A stretch of 64,000 nucleotides of DNA from positions 19,621,188 to 19,685,187 of the forward strand of contig JACGWO010000012.1 in assembly GCA_034509735.1 (NCBI GenBank). Reading direction: 5' to 3'. This DNA comes from Sesamum alatum. Its lineage: Eukaryota; Streptophyta; Magnoliopsida; Lamiales; Pedaliaceae. Both the position numbers and the translations under genes were made by a program. The notes beneath the pieces are model-generated. The model was not told where the DNA came from. It searched no databases and saw only the letters and a list, made by a program, of their open reading frames with translations. Numbering within the stretch: position 1 is the stretch's first letter; every line of letters starts with the position of its first letter. Positions 60,650-64,000 of this stretch are shown here, piece after piece.

Positions 60650-60970
60650 ATTTACAAAAAGGCCCCCATGATTTTTAGATAATTACATCAAGACCATGGA
60701 TGGAAGTTGGATGGAGGTTGAAGGAAGTTATAAAGAGGAAGTTGAAAAGAAGGTGGGGGACGTGAAGTAACGAAAATGCCCTCGGCAGTTTAATCTAGGC
60801 CATAGGATTGAGGGAAGTTGAGGGACAATATTGTAATTTCACCCCTAAGGATTTACTATAAATAGGGGGTGAATCTTATTATTTTTGGATACTTTTTGAA
60901 TGAATATAGAAATCTTACTTTTTATATTCTTGTCCTCGTTTGTGCTTCTTGATTATGATTTAAGCACGTA
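60650..60970 (+). repeat. LTR- or promoter-like segment
   Basis: Contains TATAAATA at 60857-60864, then a GGGGGTGAATC stretch and 'GAATGAATATAGAAATC', typical of LTR promoters or small LTR retrotransposons. No second copy or flanking duplication was found, so the call is tentative. Confidence 0.3.
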
Positions 60971-61382
60971 CTTAGGTTATTTCCTTCCCCAATCTCACAC
61001 CATCACCATGAGATGAAATCTTCATAAAAGCTTCATTACCATGTTTTGTTTTGATAATGCATGCATGTTTCTTACATTCCACTGCATTAATAGAATATAA
61101 TTAATACTAATGACAATTTTAAAGTTGTAGCTAGAAGTATAAAGTAAATGGCGATCATTTTGATCCAGTCATAATATAATTATTAGTGATAAAAATTGAA
61201 CATATATAAAGTTGTCGTTATAAATTTAAAAAAATTGCAATAAAACTCACATAAAGTGAGATAAATACTCGCATAAAGTGAGACAAACATGTAAACGTCC
61301 AGTGGACTCGAACCTAAACTTCAAACCTATTCATTGAACCTCAACCTTAACCACTATATTAAAACATCATTGGTGTCACTAT

Positions 61383-61722
61383 AGCGTAAATCACAATTTG
61401 GTCCTTATACTTTGGGTCAAAATCGATTTTGGTCCCTAAACTTTTTTAGGCACGATCTTGGTTCATAATCTTTACAAATTGTTACAAGTTTTGTCCAGCC
61501 ATTAAAATTGAGTTTAAAGATGTTAAGTTAGGAGGGAACCGAATGGAACAAATTCGTTATAGTTTGTAAAGATTAGAGGCCAAAATCGTGCCTTCATAAA
61601 GTTTAGGAACCAAATCACAACAATTTGTAAAAATTGAAGCACAAAATCATACTTTAAAAAAATTAGAAACCAAAATCAATTTTGACCCAAAATATAAGGA
61701 CCAAAAATATAATTTATCCTGT
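61383..61722. repeat. MITE-like element, family 3, copy 2
   Basis: Collinear with 53499-53860 ('TTTGGTCC-TACTTTGGG', 'AAACTTTTT', 'ACAAATTGTTAC', 'GACCAAAA'). Terminal inverted repeat is less perfect here. Confidence 0.65.
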
Positions 61723-62591
61723 CATATATACACGTCACTAATTGCTATAAGTGAACTTTTTGTCACTAAATCATGTTAATGATAATTTTCATAAAATAAT
61801 GCCTATTAAAGCTTTAAAATTTTTATTGTGACAAAATTAAATTATTGCCATTAAATATATATATTTGCCGACCATATTAAAATTGTCATTGAATTTTTGT
61901 TCTCTTTTCTTTTTTTGTCGCAATTTTTTTTTTTTTTGGTAGCATTTTTCCCTAACCAAAAATAATTAGAAAAATATCGAATTTAGGTAGTGGTTTCTAG
62001 TTATCTCATTTCTAAAATTAAATAATAATCTCCTTATTGTAAAATTCATCTAATTAAAAGCAACCACTCCCTTACTTAAATTTTATTCACAAATCATTGT
62101 GTTATATATTGACAAAAAGTTAAAAATAATTTGAAAGTACAATTATTTATTTGTTATTCTTTGGTACAAAGAAAAGTACAATGATTACTAACAGTGTTTA
62201 AACAATTATTCATATATAGAGTGGCTAATTGGTCCATAATAATATCCAAAACCAATTATTTAAAAAAAAAAAAAACCGTACGTACAATTACTCCTAATTA
62301 ATATAATCTTTAATTTTGTAAAGTTCAATTATTTTTTTTATATAAATGCGATAATTGTATTTTTGATACATCAAGATAATAATTTGGTGGTTGCCCAACA
62401 TTAAATAATCCACAAAACTCTTATTTGGAGTTGAAATAATAGTGGTTCTTACACTAATTTTATTGGCTAATCATTTATTTTCACTTTCCAACATAAAATT
62501 TTACCTTTTCCTTTACCTAGAATTATTGCAAAAAGACACATTTTGTTTTATTAATTAAATGACATTGGAAAAACACTATGTAAATAAATAC

Positions 62592-62860
62592 TAGGGTAAA
62601 ATATTGATATCCTTTGAGGGTAGGTCAAAATACACAGACATCTTCTGCCTTTCGTAAAATTACAACTACACCCTTGAAGTTATAGTTGTAATTACAATTA
62701 CACACCCCATATTCAAAGACCAAACTCACACAATTCTTGAAAAATATTACAATAATACCCCTCAAGTTGTGTAGCTGTAATTTTGCAGAAGAAACATGGA
62801 GTATTTGTGTAGTTTGGCTTAATCTCAGGGGGTGTCAATGTAATTTATCCTAAATACTAT
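62592..62860. repeat. MITE-like element, family 4, copy 2
   Basis: Related to 52961-53178: starts AGGGTAAAATATTGATATCC and ends CAGGGGGTGTCAATGTAATTTA, with 'GTAGCTGTAATTTTG' and its inverse inside. Confidence 0.6.
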
Positions 62861-63210
62861 TTTCATACATAATAAGAAATATAACATTTAACCATTGATA
62901 ATTATCATAGTTAAAATAAATAGTTGTAGTAAATAGTCATTGGCTACGACCATGCAATATTTGTTGGCCATAATATTTACAAATGTGACTAAAATATTTC
63001 TCATGACTAAAAATCATGACAAATATTTTATCATAGTAAATAAACTAAGTTTTTATCTCGATTTTATTTAACCATGATTAATCATATACCACGACTTTCA
63101 ACTAATAACCATTAAAATATAGATCGTAATAAATTTTCTTGTAGTGATATATATGCCCAAAAACTTTGGCTTATTTATATTTTTATTATAAAAAAAAAAT
63201 AAAAATTACA

Positions 63211-63319
63211 CGTTTACCGCAAAAGCGGTAAACGTTGCAAAAATATAGTGGCGACCCACTATTAAAAATTAATTTTTTTTGCTGGGTCGCCAACCCAGCC
63301 AGCGACCGCCGGTCGCTGG
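63211..63319. repeat. Cluster of perfect hairpins
   Basis: Three hairpins: CGTTTACCGC-AAAA-GCGGTAAACG (63211-63234, 10-bp stems), GCTGGGT-CGCCA-ACCCAGC (63281-63299), and CCAGCGACC-GCC-GGTCGCTGG (63299-63319, 9-bp stems). They are strongly GC-rich in an AT-rich setting and lie about 220 bases downstream of the coding fragment at 63542-64000. Confidence 0.85.
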
Positions 63320-63541
63320 CCCAGCTGGCAACCCTTTTTTTTTTAAATTATTTTTATTATATTTAATATATAATTATATTAAGTGTTAATATATTTAATA
63401 AGATGTATTAAATCTTATTTTATTATTAAAACTAATTATGATTAATTTATTCCAATAAGATAATGCTATTACAATTTTAAAATTCTTTATAAATAACTAA
63501 TAAACTTAAAATTTTACATTAAAAAAATATAATTACAAAAA

Positions 63542-64000
63542 TTAATAATGTCCAACTGTACCACAATTACGTCTTTGTCGTTGTCGCCTAGGTCGTCGTA
63601 TTTCCGGACTTGTTGGTTCATTTTGCTCTTGATCATCAATATCAACATGAATTTGAAAATGACTAGATGATGTTGTAGAGCTCGACCCTATTGGATCACG
63701 ATATGCACTCCATGATGGAAATTGGATAGGTGAAACATTACGTACCGGTGCATATGTTTGATTCATGTCAAGGCCAAGGTCAAGTTCAATATTTGTATAA
63801 TGGCCTTTAGTATGTACTGGCATGTAAGGAGTCGATTGAAATCAATCATCTTGTTGAGACGGTTCAGGCACATAGCAATCTTCAGTAAAAAATTGAGTGG
63901 TATGCACAGTAGATGGCCCAGCTATGTCAACCTCAGGTGTGTCTCTTTCTACTATGCGAGTTGATATCCTGCTACGACTTCGCATTTGCATGTGGGATGT
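63542..64000 (-). pseudogene. C-terminal tail of an unidentified transposon-type protein
   Basis: The minus strand reads in one frame from the window edge to a stop at 63542, about 150 codons, broken by one TGA near 63844. The reading frame is Gln/Ser/Pro-rich, contains HIDVDI-like acidic patches and ends in a basic stretch RRPRRQRQRRNCGTVGHY. Such basic RR..CGT-GGH-type ends remind me of plant-mobile-domain (MAIN-like) or MULE-borne proteins, but this is an impression only. The N-terminal part is outside the window. Confidence 0.35.

Larger units (their letters stand above)
59803..63146. mobile_element. Possible non-autonomous CACTA-like element
   Basis: Begins CACTACAGCTTAAAAATCATGACAA-like sequence (first 20: CACTACAGCTTAAAAATCAT) and ends TTTTCTTGTAGTG. 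AATCATGACAAAT occurs near both ends, as do 'GTGATTAATCA/ATGATTAATCA'. The 3-bp flanks (AAT and ATA) do not match, so the two ends may belong to different elements. The interior holds several other repeats and no transposase. Confidence 0.3.

Overview
The window is nuclear DNA of a flowering plant, most likely a eudicot. It is AT-rich, its genes have GT-AG introns, the host proteins belong to plant families (LOB-domain, NHL/LEA-2, HOTHEAD-type GMC oxidoreductase), and most of the rest is layered plant transposons. I cannot name the species from the sequence. Only three ordinary host genes are supported: an LBD22/27-like transcription factor (10040-11047, +, with a frameshift in the LOB domain), an NHL13-like membrane protein (29446-30228, -, one intact exon) and a HOTHEAD-like oxidoreductase (54314-56698, -, five exons that join in frame to about 600 residues). 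They look like independent genes rather than a pathway.

Left part (0.65-9 kb): a 5'-truncated Ty3/gypsy element on the minus strand, with its LTR at 659-1430. It carries RT-RNase H-integrase remnants and, between pol and LTR, an extra gene on the opposite strand with a transposase_28-like domain, as known in the Tat lineage. A copia fragment cuts off its RT at 7646/7647. A solo LTR of the same gypsy family, with a perfect CTAGT target duplication, lies at 59006-59748.

12.9-22.7 kb: an old copia relic (gag only, pol lost) whose LTR was split by a second, nearly full-length copia (13416-20824, target duplication AGCAC).

24.1-28 kb and 34.2-34.9 kb: Helitron-like elements lie head to head in two pairs. 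The largest carries two arrays of a 54-bp minisatellite built from palindromes. Several families of long-inverted-repeat MITE-like elements are scattered from 23 to 63 kb.

36.6-52.8 kb: a copia element (246-bp LTRs, target duplication ATAAA) hosts a 10.9-kb CACTA (En/Spm) transposon (36934-47871, target duplication AGA). The CACTA carries degenerate TNP2/TNPD and TNPA genes, many copies of an AGGAACGGT-type motif, and a recent 967-bp tandem duplication at the TNPA 3' end. The right edge (60-64 kb) holds more repeats, a group of perfect hairpins and the tail of an unidentified, probably transposon-borne, coding region.

All calls come from reading the sequence and ORF translations by eye. No database search was run, so family names below the superfamily level are inferences.
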